A DNA stretch of 64,000 nt from Desulfobacteraceae bacterium UBA2245 (GCA_002347265.1 DDYB01000012.1:1-64000); one strand, 5' to 3'. Numbered from the stretch's first letter, positions 44,640 through 54,062 are shown. Program-made: numbers and translations. Notes: generated by a model from the sequence alone, not told the origin.

Positions 44640-46121
44640 ATGCTATTGAAGATAATAAAAAAATTCTTGATATACGCCTGTTGGACCAGTCTGGTCCTCG
44701 GCATGCTTTTTGTGGTCATATTTTTCTTTGGCGGCCGGCAGGTCGGAGTTCTGGAAGCCAGATTGGATCTCTGGCGCGGACGCTATGCGATCCACGGTTA
44801 CAGGCTTGAGTTTCATCCGCCGCCAGAGATGTTTATGCTGAAAGCATACGGCATCGAATACAGGCATGTTGCCGGGTGCGCTGTTAACAATTTTATTATC
44901 GACCGTGTCGCGGCGTACAACGCGACCATGAAAGAAGCCATTCAGAAAGACCTTCATGTTGATGTCAACCGGATATTGAAATTCTGTCATGAAGAGACAG
45001 ACGACGGCAGGGTGCTCGAAGATTCAGGGGAAACTGCTTCGAGTGAACCTGATACAATACCGGATGGCGTCGATGTTTTCATGAACACCTTAAAACCGGA
45101 AGATGTCAAAGGATCGTTGTACGAGGTCGGGGACTGTTTTCGCACTGAATTTGTCGATCTGGACGGAGATGCCGACAAGGAAGAAGTCTGTCTGCGATAC
45201 TTGAAATATAAAGAATACGACCACCTTTATGCCCGCACCTCGCTCGTGGTCGATGTGTTCACAGCAAAAAAACACGTTCTGCGGCATGAGATTGACAGGG
45301 CTTATTTCTTTGAGGAACGCTTTGTCTCCTTCAAGGACATCGACGGCGACGGCCGGGCGGAGTTGATCACCCGCGCGCGTTTCAGCCCGAACTGCGCCGG
45401 GTGTGATGCCTGTCGAATTTTTAGATTTCATGAAAACCGGTTTGAGCTTGAATTGAATCTGTTCGGCATCGGACCGGATCATCCGTCTTTAAAAGGCGTC
45501 ATGATGAGCCGTTCAGGTCTCGATGCAATCATCCTTGCCCGCCTCAAAGAAAAAACAAAAACAGAGCACCCCTGCGGCTTATATGATTGGTGTTCAACCG
45601 CAGATCCCTGGCTGGTCGATTCGGACCATGACGGGCAGCCTGAAATTCTCGTGATGGTCAAACCGTTCGAATATGATTTCAACTCCGAAGACCTGTTCGT
45701 TTACGGGTTTATTGCCAGATATTCCGCCAAAGGAAAAATGCTTCAATTCAATCTGATTCCCATCCAGGTCGAACGCGCCTTTGTCGATGTTCTGGGTTTT
45801 TTAACAACCCGCGACCAACAAACCCATATGCTGGTCAATATTTCACACGCCGGAACCGATACAGGATCTCCTGTACTGAATATATTCGATATCCGCTGGC
45901 CCGAGATCCAAAAAATCGGCGAGTTCGGCGGATTTTATGAACATGTCATCGCCGAGCGTTTGCAGGATATGAATGGAGACGGAAATACGGAGATTATTTA
46001 TGTGAAAGAATCTTACTGGCCGCACGACAAACCCCATGCGGACATGATTATGTTTTACGGCGCCGCCGAGTACCGGGATGGCCGCTATATGGAAACCGAT
46101 GAACCGGTTGACGACCCGTAA
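44640..46121 (+). CDS. Membrane-anchored FG-GAP/VCBS-like protein
   Basis: This ~493-residue protein has one N-terminal transmembrane helix (about 11-33, YACWTSLVLGMLFVVIFFFGG) and a large outer domain. Four Asp-rich calcium-loop motifs are spaced along it: DLDGDADKEEV, DIDGDGRAEL, DSDHDGQPEI and DMNGDGNTEI, the pattern of FG-GAP/VCBS propeller blades. A cysteine pair (CAGCDAC) lies in one blade. The ATG at 44640, with AAAGG upstream, is chosen over a GTG at 44613. It likely faces the periplasm and binds a ligand or a surface partner. No link to the preceding operon is clear, as the interspersed repeat intervenes. Confidence 0.6.
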   Translation: MLLKIIKKFLIYACWTSLVLGMLFVVIFFFGGRQVGVLEARLDLWRGRYAIHGYRLEFHPPPEMFMLKAYGIEYRHVAGCAVNNFIIDRVAAYNATMKEAIQKDLHVDVNRILKFCHEETDDGRVLEDSGETASSEPDTIPDGVDVFMNTLKPEDVKGSLYEVGDCFRTEFVDLDGDADKEEVCLRYLKYKEYDHLYARTSLVVDVFTAKKHVLRHEIDRAYFFEERFVSFKDIDGDGRAELITRARFSPNCAGCDACRIFRFHENRFELELNLFGIGPDHPSLKGVMMSRSGLDAIILARLKEKTKTEHPCGLYDWCSTADPWLVDSDHDGQPEILVMVKPFEYDFNSEDLFVYGFIARYSAKGKMLQFNLIPIQVERAFVDVLGFLTTRDQQTHMLVNISHAGTDTGSPVLNIFDIRWPEIQKIGEFGGFYEHVIAERLQDMNGDGNTEIIYVKESYWPHDKPHADMIMFYGAAEYRDGRYMETDEPVDDP

Positions 46122-46173
46122 ATTCTGACGATCGAAAGCCGGTGAGTTGTAATTTTTTTCGCCTGATTCGTGC

Positions 46174-46590
46174 TTATGCTGCCATCCACCTCCGTATCGC
46201 TTCCTCCGCACCGAAAACAGGCTTGTACTCCAACGCCTTTTGGGGGTTGACCCAGACGAATTCGGAGCTTTCTTCATTCAAGGTTACCTGTCCCGTGCAC
46301 GAACAGGCAAAATAGAGATTTAGGCAGTGCATCCTGCCCGGCTGCAATGGCAGGCTGTTCTGATAGAAAAGAAACTTTACGTTCGAAACGGCCAAGCCTG
46401 TTTCCTCCTGCAGTTCCTTTTCAACCGTATTTTCGGGAGTATCGTTGTAATCGAGCTTCCCACCGGGCAGACACCATTGGCCTTCGCCGTATTCGGAGTT
46501 TGAGCGTTTGATTAGCAGAACGCGGCCTTGCCGATCAAGCACGATTGCCCGAATAGCCACCACCGGGCGCTGGGGATCTGTTTCGTTCAT
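46174..46590 (-). CDS. NUDIX hydrolase
   Basis: This 138-residue enzyme has an almost complete Nudix box: GGKLDYNDTPENTVEKELQEETGL, with the REUxEExGU core as KELQEETGL and the first Glu replaced by Asp. The N-terminal VVAIRAIVLDRQGRVLLIKR and EGQWCLPGG strands are typical. Nudix enzymes cleave nucleoside diphosphates linked to another group (NTPs, ADP-ribose, NAD, Ap(n)A, sometimes ppGpp). AAGGGAAG marks the ATG at 46590. It begins 28 bases after the stop of the RelA/SpoT-SLOG-RyR gene on the same strand, so it may degrade the signal that protein makes or senses. Confidence 0.85.
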   Translation of the reverse strand: MNETDPQRPVVAIRAIVLDRQGRVLLIKRSNSEYGEGQWCLPGGKLDYNDTPENTVEKELQEETGLAVSNVKFLFYQNSLPLQPGRMHCLNLYFACSCTGQVTLNEESSEFVWVNPQKALEYKPVFGAEEAIRRWMAA

Positions 46591-46618
46591 GGGGCTTCCC
46601 TTTCGGTTTCCTTTGAAT

Positions 46619-49345
46619 TTATGACCGGGCCTTTTTAGCTTTGTAAATTCCCAGGCCCGCCTGCTTGATAAGTTCAGGCAATTCTCTGAACGGATTTTTG
46701 TCATATTCCTGAATGTCCGGAGGTACGCTCTCCCAGGGCTTCAGATACGGGCTTGTTCGCTCGTCGATATTCTTGACTTTTCCAAAACGCCACCCTTGAA
46801 AAAGACGCTCCACATTCCAGCGTCCGTGCTCCATCTCGGCAAGTGCATTAATAACCTCGGCGCCAAGCTCCTTTTCCATATCGACAACAGGTTTCTTCGA
46901 TGTTGATTTTAATGCTTTGATTTCAAGACCATATCGGAACAGAAGCCGGTCCAGGTGCATGGCCTGGTGCAGACTCGAGGTTTTGAGGTCCGCCGGAAGA
47001 TCGTCCCAGGGCCGCAGATTTTTATTCTCGATGGACTTCAGTGCGTTTTCGACATACTTCGCATGCAGGGCTCGTGCGGCAGGCTCAAAGCGTTTGCGAG
47101 CGTTTTCATTCAGACCCAGGTCGTAAGGAATCACATTCAGAAAGTTCCAGACCGTTTCCCGGTCATTGGGAAGCGTGAAACACATCCCTTTTTTAGCCTT
47201 TGACCACCACGTTTCGTTACCCACGATATCTGCGCCGCTGCGGCCGCTGCCCTCGATGATGCCGACCGTCGCGCCCAGCGCAACGGCAAGATGATACTCG
47301 AAGAGGCTGATTTTCCCGCCGCCGATACCGAGCATGCGAACCTTTTCCGGTTTGACGCCGTTCAGCAGCAGATCGCTCCAGTACTGGACCACCTGCAGGC
47401 AGGTGAATCCAGCCGTATTTTTCATTTGGATCTGTTCGTAGGCAGGATGCTTTTCAGAGAAGTCTTCACAGAGCGTTTGGGGACGGTAGGCCTTGAGAGA
47501 GATTGCTGCACCCTGTTTGCGGGAACTTTCCACGGCCTGGCCCGTCATCTTCGAAATTCCGGCATTTGTCCCGCCGCAGTAAATTGTGCCGGAAAAATGC
47601 TCAAGGGCATGATCAATGACCTCTGTATACTTCTCCAGGCCTTCGTTCAGGGCGGGATCGCATGTTCCGGCGATGATGATCACCGGTAATGCGGGGATCT
47701 TGTTATCAATATGTTTCAGGAACTCTTTCGCACAGCGGTCTGAAGTCTTCGGATTTTCCGTTCTGCTGATTACCCCGAGTGCCAGCGTTTGCAGGATCAT
47801 TTCAATCTTTTCAGCATAGGTCTCATCATTGCGTGCGAGCGAATCGCGGAGTTCACAAAACAGGTCGATTTCCTCTTCAATCTGATGGTCATCATTGCTG
47901 GCGGCAATGCCGCGCGTGCAGCAGAGCAGGCAGGAGTCGATATCGCCGAGCAAGGCATGCAGCATTCCCTGGGCGAAATGGGCGAATGGCAGCTCAATTC
48001 CAACCCGGATATGTTCGCGGCACATATCGATCATGCGGTCGGTTCCCGTGCGCATGAATACCGCAAAGGCTTTGTTCCCGGTGGCAACGGCATGGGAGTG
48101 AAGATATCGCGCATACACGTAGGGATTTTCGGGCTCAAGAAGATGGGCTTGAAAATACAGATCCCGGGCATCCTCGCCGTAGTGGCTGTCCGGTTTTGCA
48201 ACAAATACCGCGCGGGCAAGTTCCGCCATCGCCTTTGCCCGCAATGTACTGCCCGAACCGGTATTGGGCAGACCGTGCAAGGCCGTGGATATTTCCATAA
48301 GCCTCTTATCGGTATTCTTGATGGCCTGCGGAACCACCACCGGTTGCGCAAGCGCTTCGAGTTCTTTAAATCCCCTGCGAAAGGCTTTGCCTGCTGTTTT
48401 TTTCTCATTGTGCCTGCAGAGGGCTTCTGCCACCGAGAACCTGAGTTCGTCCCGAACATCTGGAATGTCTTTACCGCACTTTTTGATCCACGGCTCCATG
48501 GCGGCCACCTCATTCCATTTGCGCTGGGAGCGAAAGAGTTTTGTCAGGCGGAGGGCAATGAAGCAGAGGGCTTTGTCGCTGAGCTTCAGTTTCAGAAGCG
48601 CTTCAAGCCGGTCTTTTTCATCCTGCATCTGCTTGGGGCCCAGAAACGCACCATGGTCGACCTTGTACGCGTCGAGCCGCGATACCAGACTGTCGATCGT
48701 TGCGCTCGCTTCTTCGAGTACGGCCGAAAGCCGGTTGGCCTCACGACGGAGAGGCTTTGGGGTGTCGATTCCGCTTTTGTAAATCAGATCGTGCAGGGTA
48801 TCGGCCCATACATGCTGAAGATCGGTACGGACCTGGATTTCGGCTTTTCGCTCTATGGGCTCGTTGTTATGGCGCGGCTCCCTGACCCGCTTTACCGCGG
48901 ACTTGATTTCCGGAGGCATTGCGATTCCCGCTTTTTCGAGCCTTTTTTCGAGATCGTCGCCGATGGCGACGTCGAGATGAACCGATCCGTACCCGAATTG
49001 ATCGACCCCGGAAAGTTCGATCTTATCCTCACGCGCCACGATCTTCAGGCACCGGCCGATCAGCTCGTCGGCGGCGGCCACTTCACGTCGGGTGTGCACG
49101 ATGAGCCTTCCGCCGCACAGATCGGCGAACTGGTGCACGGGATCATCGTAGGCCGGCTTTCGCAGGATTTTTTCTGCAAAACTCGCCACTTCCTTTGTCC
49201 GGGCGCCGGTCGTTCCCATGGGAGCGACGCGCCGTTTGACTTCGTCGAGAAACCACCGGACAAAACAGACAAAAGCTTCGTACCGCTCTCGTTCATATTC
49301 CACGAAAATCCTCACCTGCTCGGTGGTATCGACCTTGTTGTTCAT
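46619..49345 (-). CDS. RelA/SpoT-like nucleotidyltransferase-TPR-SLOG-RyR fusion
   Basis: This is a 908-residue multidomain protein. Residues ~50-220 carry the RelA/SpoT synthetase signature (DLCGGRLIVHT, DQFGYGSVHLDV, KAEIQVRTDLQHVWADTLHD). Residues ~230-530 are helical TPR-like repeats. Residues ~540-730 look like a SLOG (LOG/DprA-Rossmann) nucleotide-binding domain: LPVIIIAGTCDPAL, GTIYCGGTNAGISKMTGQA and VRMLGIGGGKISLFEYHLAVALGATVGIIEGSG. The C-terminus (~815-905) fits a RyR domain: LAEMEHGRWNVERLFQGWRFG, YLKPWESVPPDIQEYD. SLOG and RyR domains belong to nucleotide-signal conflict systems. AAGGAG precedes the ATG. It is coupled to a downstream NUDIX gene. Confidence 0.75.
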   Translation of the reverse strand: MNNKVDTTEQVRIFVEYERERYEAFVCFVRWFLDEVKRRVAPMGTTGARTKEVASFAEKILRKPAYDDPVHQFADLCGGRLIVHTRREVAAADELIGRCLKIVAREDKIELSGVDQFGYGSVHLDVAIGDDLEKRLEKAGIAMPPEIKSAVKRVREPRHNNEPIERKAEIQVRTDLQHVWADTLHDLIYKSGIDTPKPLRREANRLSAVLEEASATIDSLVSRLDAYKVDHGAFLGPKQMQDEKDRLEALLKLKLSDKALCFIALRLTKLFRSQRKWNEVAAMEPWIKKCGKDIPDVRDELRFSVAEALCRHNEKKTAGKAFRRGFKELEALAQPVVVPQAIKNTDKRLMEISTALHGLPNTGSGSTLRAKAMAELARAVFVAKPDSHYGEDARDLYFQAHLLEPENPYVYARYLHSHAVATGNKAFAVFMRTGTDRMIDMCREHIRVGIELPFAHFAQGMLHALLGDIDSCLLCCTRGIAASNDDHQIEEEIDLFCELRDSLARNDETYAEKIEMILQTLALGVISRTENPKTSDRCAKEFLKHIDNKIPALPVIIIAGTCDPALNEGLEKYTEVIDHALEHFSGTIYCGGTNAGISKMTGQAVESSRKQGAAISLKAYRPQTLCEDFSEKHPAYEQIQMKNTAGFTCLQVVQYWSDLLLNGVKPEKVRMLGIGGGKISLFEYHLAVALGATVGIIEGSGRSGADIVGNETWWSKAKKGMCFTLPNDRETVWNFLNVIPYDLGLNENARKRFEPAARALHAKYVENALKSIENKNLRPWDDLPADLKTSSLHQAMHLDRLLFRYGLEIKALKSTSKKPVVDMEKELGAEVINALAEMEHGRWNVERLFQGWRFGKVKNIDERTSPYLKPWESVPPDIQEYDKNPFRELPELIKQAGLGIYKAKKARS

Positions 49346-50012
49346 ACCAGCTCCTTTTTCGACGGTTTTACGTTGTATTTTTCGGCGGTCTTCAATTGAA
49401 GGAAACTGCCCCGTCTGTCAATTCAGCTCTTCACGCTATACGCTTCAAACAGGAAAAAGCCTCGACCCTGATGATTCCCGCATTCAATCCTGAATGCAAA
49501 CAGGGGCTCTTCTCCCTTCGATCTTTCCGAAATGCCGGACAATGATTAAAATCTGGGCGCTCTGCCGGAAGCCTTTTCCGTTTCAGAAAATTCCTGTCCG
49601 AGCAACCAGTATGATTTCTATCCGATCCATTCGGTATTGAGCAAGAATTTTTTCAAAATATGATTGCGAAAAACATGAGCCGGCATGGCAGTTCGATAAC
49701 AGGCCCATGCTTGCCGGATGAGACATCCTCTGCCTGGCCGGGAATATCGACTGCGATCCGGACCCAGACCGGCTTCAGCTGCGGACAGAAGGCATTCGAC
49801 TGTCGTTTTCTCAAGCCAGGTTGATTCGGTTTTCAACCCTTCTAACATGTGTGAAATATCCGGGCTAAAGGAGGCATGATCAGCTTTCCGCCTCACCCGA
49901 ATTCCATAATTTCAGACACGATGTAAATATCTTGAAACGGCTTGGCGCATTCCTGTATCAACTCCTTCATTCAGGGAGGCAATACGCGCTGAGCATTATG
50001 CCGGAGTTCTTT
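49346..50012. other. Intergenic region without a supported gene
   Basis: These 667 bases separate two leftward genes. A 92-codon frame at 49618-49896 (- strand) has no ribosome site and no recognisable content. The stretch may hold remnants of older insertions, but I see no repeats or clear hairpins. Confidence 0.3.
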
Positions 50013-50984
50013 TCAGGTCCAGTTGTCTTCCATTGTTTCGCCGTCGAACACCGGCTGCATGCCGGGCTTCAAGTCGCCGTCTTCATCCCACACGCCCCAG
50101 TGGGCGCCCTGGGGACCCTCGTAGGCCGCCTTCCAGGGCTCATCGAACGACTCGAAATAGAAATAATTGACCCCTTCGGCACGGGCCCATGAAACGAAGT
50201 TTTTAAAGAAGCGGGCGGCGTTTTCCGGACCAGGAACCGCATCGCCGAGGGTGTTGCCTTCGCTGGGCCATCCCGTCTCGGAGACGATGACTTCTTTGTC
50301 GCCCGACACCGCCCGCACGAGCTCGTACCGCTCATGCAGCCATGCCATGGCATCGTTCACATCCACCCCTTCCCAATAGGGATAAAAATTGGCAAGGATC
50401 ACATCACATTCCGCCATCACCGCCGGGTTTTCCAGAAGGCTGGAATAGACGTCGGCGGTGGCCACCGGCACGTCGGGGACTTGCGCCCGGAACCGCCGGA
50501 TATAGGAAATCAGGTCTGCAGAACCAAGATCGCCCCGGTAAAGCACCTCGCTGCCGATGATCGCCAGGTCCACGTTGCCGCTCCCGGCTTCGCGGATCAG
50601 GCTCTCCAGCTCAGCCTCGTTGGCGGCCGGGTCGGCGCTGATCCAGGCGCCCACGGCCGCTTTGAGCTGAAGGCTGTGGGCGATTCGCCCGGCGTGCTCC
50701 AGGCCTCCGGTGCATCCGAACGTGCGGATCCATTCCGTATAGGGGGCAATAATTTCCATGCGCCGCTCGATCTGGTCGGCGCTTACCACCGCGCCCAGGT
50801 TGGGGTCCTGGCTGCCTTCGAAGGGGCTGAAGTTAAGTCCGTATAGCTGATAGGTTGGAAGGGCGGGGGGCTCGCCGTCCGACTGGCCGCCGCTGCCTCC
50901 TCCATCGCAGCCCCCCTGAAAGAAGATGAACAGACACAGTAAAAGTGTAAATGCCAGATTCAATATTCCAGACCTCTTTTCCAT
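50013..50984 (-). CDS. GH17-like glycosidase lipoprotein
   Basis: This 323-residue protein has a signal peptide followed by a lipobox-like FFQGGC (Cys near residue 26) and a Gly/Ser spacer. The mature part is a TIM barrel with family 17 glycoside hydrolase landmarks: LYGLNFSPFEG at the N-terminus, RTFGC, the acid/base region LAIIGSEVLYRGDL, the segment VILANFYPYWEG, and the nucleophile motif VIVSETGWPSEGNT, followed by YFYFESFDEPWK. Relatives act on beta-1,3-glucans, some as transferases. AAGGAGGGG marks the ATG at 50984; the longer frame upstream is noise. It probably sits in the outer membrane or periplasm. Confidence 0.8.
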   Translation of the reverse strand: MEKRSGILNLAFTLLLCLFIFFQGGCDGGGSGGQSDGEPPALPTYQLYGLNFSPFEGSQDPNLGAVVSADQIERRMEIIAPYTEWIRTFGCTGGLEHAGRIAHSLQLKAAVGAWISADPAANEAELESLIREAGSGNVDLAIIGSEVLYRGDLGSADLISYIRRFRAQVPDVPVATADVYSSLLENPAVMAECDVILANFYPYWEGVDVNDAMAWLHERYELVRAVSGDKEVIVSETGWPSEGNTLGDAVPGPENAARFFKNFVSWARAEGVNYFYFESFDEPWKAAYEGPQGAHWGVWDEDGDLKPGMQPVFDGETMEDNWT

Positions 50985-51133
50985 TTTCCCCTCCTTGAAA
51001 GATAGAATTTTTCTTCCGGGTGATTGAGCGCTGTTCTTGTAAAGATGGCCGTTTCGGTCATGACCGCTGCGTTGCATTCGCGGTATTGCCTGGACGGGCA
51101 AAAGTCCTCTTGCACTCAACAGCATTGGCGAAC

Positions 51134-52000
51134 TCATTTCTCCAAAGAAAGTGGCCTTTCCCGGCTCGGTTTCTTGAGCGAAAGTCCAGTCCACATGCCC
51201 CATATCCCTCCATAAAGAAACGGGGCAAATATGCCAAAGAAAATAAAGTCCTGAGCCCGGGATGGAATGATTTCCTCGAAGATGGAGTAGAATGCGCCTG
51301 GCCAGAATATAAGCGTCTCGATCATATTCCGGTAAGACACGGTCATTCCGCCGCCGTGCGACACGAGAATCGGGCCTGACGAATAAGACAGCGCACCCGG
51401 ACCGATCCAATTGCTGAACAAGGGCGGACCGTAATCAAGCACAATCAGTGGCATAGCCATCACCCAAAAGGAGATCGCCCCCGATATCGCCCCTGCCCAA
51501 TAGTATCTCCAGGTCGGGCCGCACGCCGGAAGGAATCTCAGCTTATCGAGCAAAAATGGCCCCCGAAAGAGAATCAAGAGCGCGGTCAGGTACAATACAA
51601 TCTCCAGGAAGGTCTTAAGGGGAACTAGATCGAGTTCTCTTCGCATCGCTTCGTACACGTTGAAGTCTTCTTCTTCCGTGCGGTCAGGGTCAGACAGAGA
51701 GTCTGAAACGTCAGAGCTCTGGCTCTGTTCTTCATCATTTCCACCATGCGTACCCGGCTTTGTTCCCTCGTCCTCAGTGACGAGGTTTTTTAAATCTCTA
51801 TTTTCAGTTTTGACCAGGAACGCGCCGTGCCATGACAGGAGGTATCCATACCGCATATCTTCTGTTGTCTTCAGTTCCACCGCCCTTTTGGCGAAATCTG
51901 CCGGAGGTATTGAACGGACTTTCCCCCTCCAGGCCAGGTAGTGGAATCCCACAACCAGCATGCTGAATCCCAGGTAAACGATAAGCCATTTTTTGAACAC
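51134..52000 (-). CDS. Multi-pass membrane protein
   Basis: This ~288-residue protein has an N-terminal helix (about 5-20, IVYLGFSMLVVGFHYLAW), a hydrophilic acidic loop rich in Ser/Asp/Glu (about 80-125), and three or four further helices (FLEIVLYLTALLILF, ISGAISFWVMAMPLIVLDY, FIFFGIFAPFLYGGIWGMW). No ATG is available near the first helix; AGGAGG lies six bases before GTG at 51998-52000, which is taken as the start. It is 150 bases upstream of the GH17-like gene on the same strand. Function unknown. Confidence 0.6.
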   Translation of the reverse strand: MFKKWLIVYLGFSMLVVGFHYLAWRGKVRSIPPADFAKRAVELKTTEDMRYGYLLSWHGAFLVKTENRDLKNLVTEDEGTKPGTHGGNDEEQSQSSDVSDSLSDPDRTEEEDFNVYEAMRRELDLVPLKTFLEIVLYLTALLILFRGPFLLDKLRFLPACGPTWRYYWAGAISGAISFWVMAMPLIVLDYGPPLFSNWIGPGALSYSSGPILVSHGGGMTVSYRNMIETLIFWPGAFYSIFEEIIPSRAQDFIFFGIFAPFLYGGIWGMWTGLSLKKPSRERPLSLEK

Positions 52001-52299
52001 TTTACGCCTCCTGTCTGTTAGGTCAATGGACCACAAGGTATTCTTTCCATTGCTAATTATGGGAAACCCTCCACGAAAGACTTTAAAAAAGAATACAGCA
52101 AGTTTTGGGCCAGGATGTGTATGCAAAAAACGTAGTGATTACAAGGACAAGGTAGGTTGAATTACTTAGCAGATCCTCAGAAATCGCCCAAAATTTCCCT
52201 TCAGGATAGCAACTCAACTCTAAAACTCAACCATGGCGGTGATGGCGCTAAAATAGAATAACTCAAATCCACGATAACAAATACAGTGCCTCCACCGTG

Positions 52300-52406
52300 G
52301 TGTCATTGCGATCACCCAAAGGGTGCGCGGCAATCTACTTATGAAAAACGAGATTGCTTCGCTTCCCCCAAGCTGCACTCGGGGTTTCGGCTCACCGCAA
52401 TGACGG
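52300..52406. repeat. Nested inverted-repeat element in intergenic DNA
   Basis: Outer arms GTCATTGCG (52302-52310) and CGCAATGAC (52396-52404) and inner arms GCAATCT (52330-52336) and AGATTGC (52351-52357) form a nested dyad. The GATTGCTTCGCTTC...CGCAATGAC wording resembles intergenic repeats scattered in many bacterial genomes; this is recall, not a search result. Confidence 0.5.
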
Positions 52407-52472
52407 CTTTTATCGCAGGATGCGGGAATAATATAAAAGGCAATGAAGGGGTGAAATATTAAGGTGACACTT

Positions 52473-53856
52473 TCAATACCCGCTGTGGTCACAGACGAAA
52501 GGGTTGAGCCTAAGCGGTTTGTTGCAGCCGGGCAGGGGGCAGTTGATGTCGGGTGATTTCAGTGTGTAGGTTTTTCGGGCGTTTGAGGAACCTTGGCCGA
52601 AATCTGGATTTACAGCATTGAAATAGGGATCGGCATCGAACCGGCCGCCGCACCAGGGACAGAGGGCGGTAAGTTTGGCGTCCCATAACTGCTTGTCAAA
52701 GAGCCAGAGCCGCGTCGCGGTGATGATGAATCTGCCCCGACAGTAGTTCTCCATAGTCACAAATGCCACCTGGCCACCATCTACACCAACAACCAGACCT
52801 GTGCCGTGAACTGCCACGTCCCAGATGCTACCCTCCATTCCATACACCATAAGGCACTTGCCGTTGGCTAACTCCCAGACTCGAATTGTCTTATCACTGC
52901 TTCCGGAGACCGCTCTCTCCCCGTCAGGTGTGATGGAGACTGCATTAACACTGTCCGTATGGCCTTCCATCACTTTCATACACTTGCCTGTAGCCAGATT
53001 CCAGACTTGAAGGGTACCGTCACTGCTTCCCGAAACCACCTGCTCTCCGTTGGGGGTGATGGAGATAGCTTTGATGGTCCCTGTATGCCCTTTCAACATT
53101 TCAAGAGATCTCTCATTATTTCCATAAAAGGAAGGAGGGTCATCTTCAACCTTAAGACGATCTCCTGTATCTTTTATTTTTGGGGACGCCAAATCCCAGA
53201 CATAAAGAGTCTTATCATCACCTCCCGCGATCGCCTTCCTTCCGTCAGGTGTTATGGAAACGGCATTTATACTAACACCAAATAATTTATAAATCCAGGG
53301 ATCTACATTGCGGGGGAGAATTGTTGTTTCGTCCAGATACTTGCCAGTGAATAGATCCCAGACTGTAAGGGTATATCTCCTGTTTCCTGAGACCATCCAT
53401 CGTCCATCGGGTGTAACTGCAGTAGCTGTAAGTTGATTTGCGAACTTCATTTCTTTTTCTATTTTAGAAATTAAATAACGGGAAACGCGTCCCAAATCTT
53501 TTATATTTGTATTATTTATGATGTATTCCGGCATCTTGATCACTTTAAGACACTCCCAAGTCACCAGGTTCCATACCACAATGGTATTGTTGCTTCCCAA
53601 TACTATCCTCTTTCCGTCAGGTGTGATGGAGATGGCATTGATTCTATCTATATGACCTTCCATCACTTCCATACACTTGCCTGTAGCCAGATTCCAGACT
53701 CGAAGGGTACCGTTACTGTTTCCCGAGACCGCTCTCTCCCCGTCAGGTGTGATGGAGACTGCATTAACACTGTCCGTATGGCCTTCCATCACTTCCATAC
53801 ACTTGCCTGTAGCCAGATTCCAGACTCGCATTGTCATATCACTGCTTCCGGAAACC
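52473..53856 (-). pseudogene. WD40-repeat protein, 5' part removed by prophage insertion
   Basis: The remaining ~460 codons encode WD40 blades (HTDSVNAVSITPDGERAVSG...TLRVWNLATGKC units) and a C-terminal cysteine-rich segment (LCPWCGGRFD, INCPLPGCNKPL) that looks like a zinc ribbon. The reading frame is still in register at the phage junction (VSGSSDMTMRVWNLA) but its upstream blades and start are missing; a stop appears within the phage end. The gene's 5' part should lie beyond the prophage's right end. Two blade blocks (near 52900-53010 and 53640-53835) are almost identical at the DNA level. Any ATG inside the remnant would give only a truncated product. Confidence 0.75.
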
Positions 53857-53864
53857 TGTCAGGC

Positions 53865-54030
53865 GTCGGATGGTTTGAACCCAAGCGGGAAGTGGTGGGA
53901 TTTGGTGGGACTTGGAGAAATTTGCAGGCGTGGCGGGTGGTTGCGGAAGAATGTGACGGGGGTTTTGTCCGCCGGGTGGTTTGATACCAACCTGTGATTT
54001 TTGGGCCGACCCGCCGGATGGTTTGAACCC
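53865..54030 (+). repeat. Three direct repeats at the phage left end (probable transposase-binding sites)
   Basis: The 18-bp units lie at 53865-53882 (GTCGGATGGTTTGAACCC), 53971-53988 (GCCGGGTGGTTTGATACC) and 54013-54030 (GCCGGATGGTTTGAACCC). All are in the same orientation, with centre distances of 106 and 42 bp. Mu-like phages carry three transposase sites at each end; position and uneven spacing fit an L1-L2-L3 array. Confidence 0.7.
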
Positions 54031-54062
54031 GACGCAACTGATGCGCGGATATGGAGATGGGC

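Noticed and set aside
47789..49399. 536-codon frame antisense to the RelA/SpoT-SLOG-RyR gene
   Set aside because: Shadow of a well-supported gene with clear domains; no start signal of its own.
49618..49896. 92-codon frame between the RelA/SpoT gene and the GH17-like gene
   Set aside because: No start signal, no motif and unusual composition; treated as noise.
52300..52406. CRISPR-like array
   Set aside because: The repeats are nested inverted arms in one unit, not regularly spaced direct repeats with spacers. No cas gene is present in the window.
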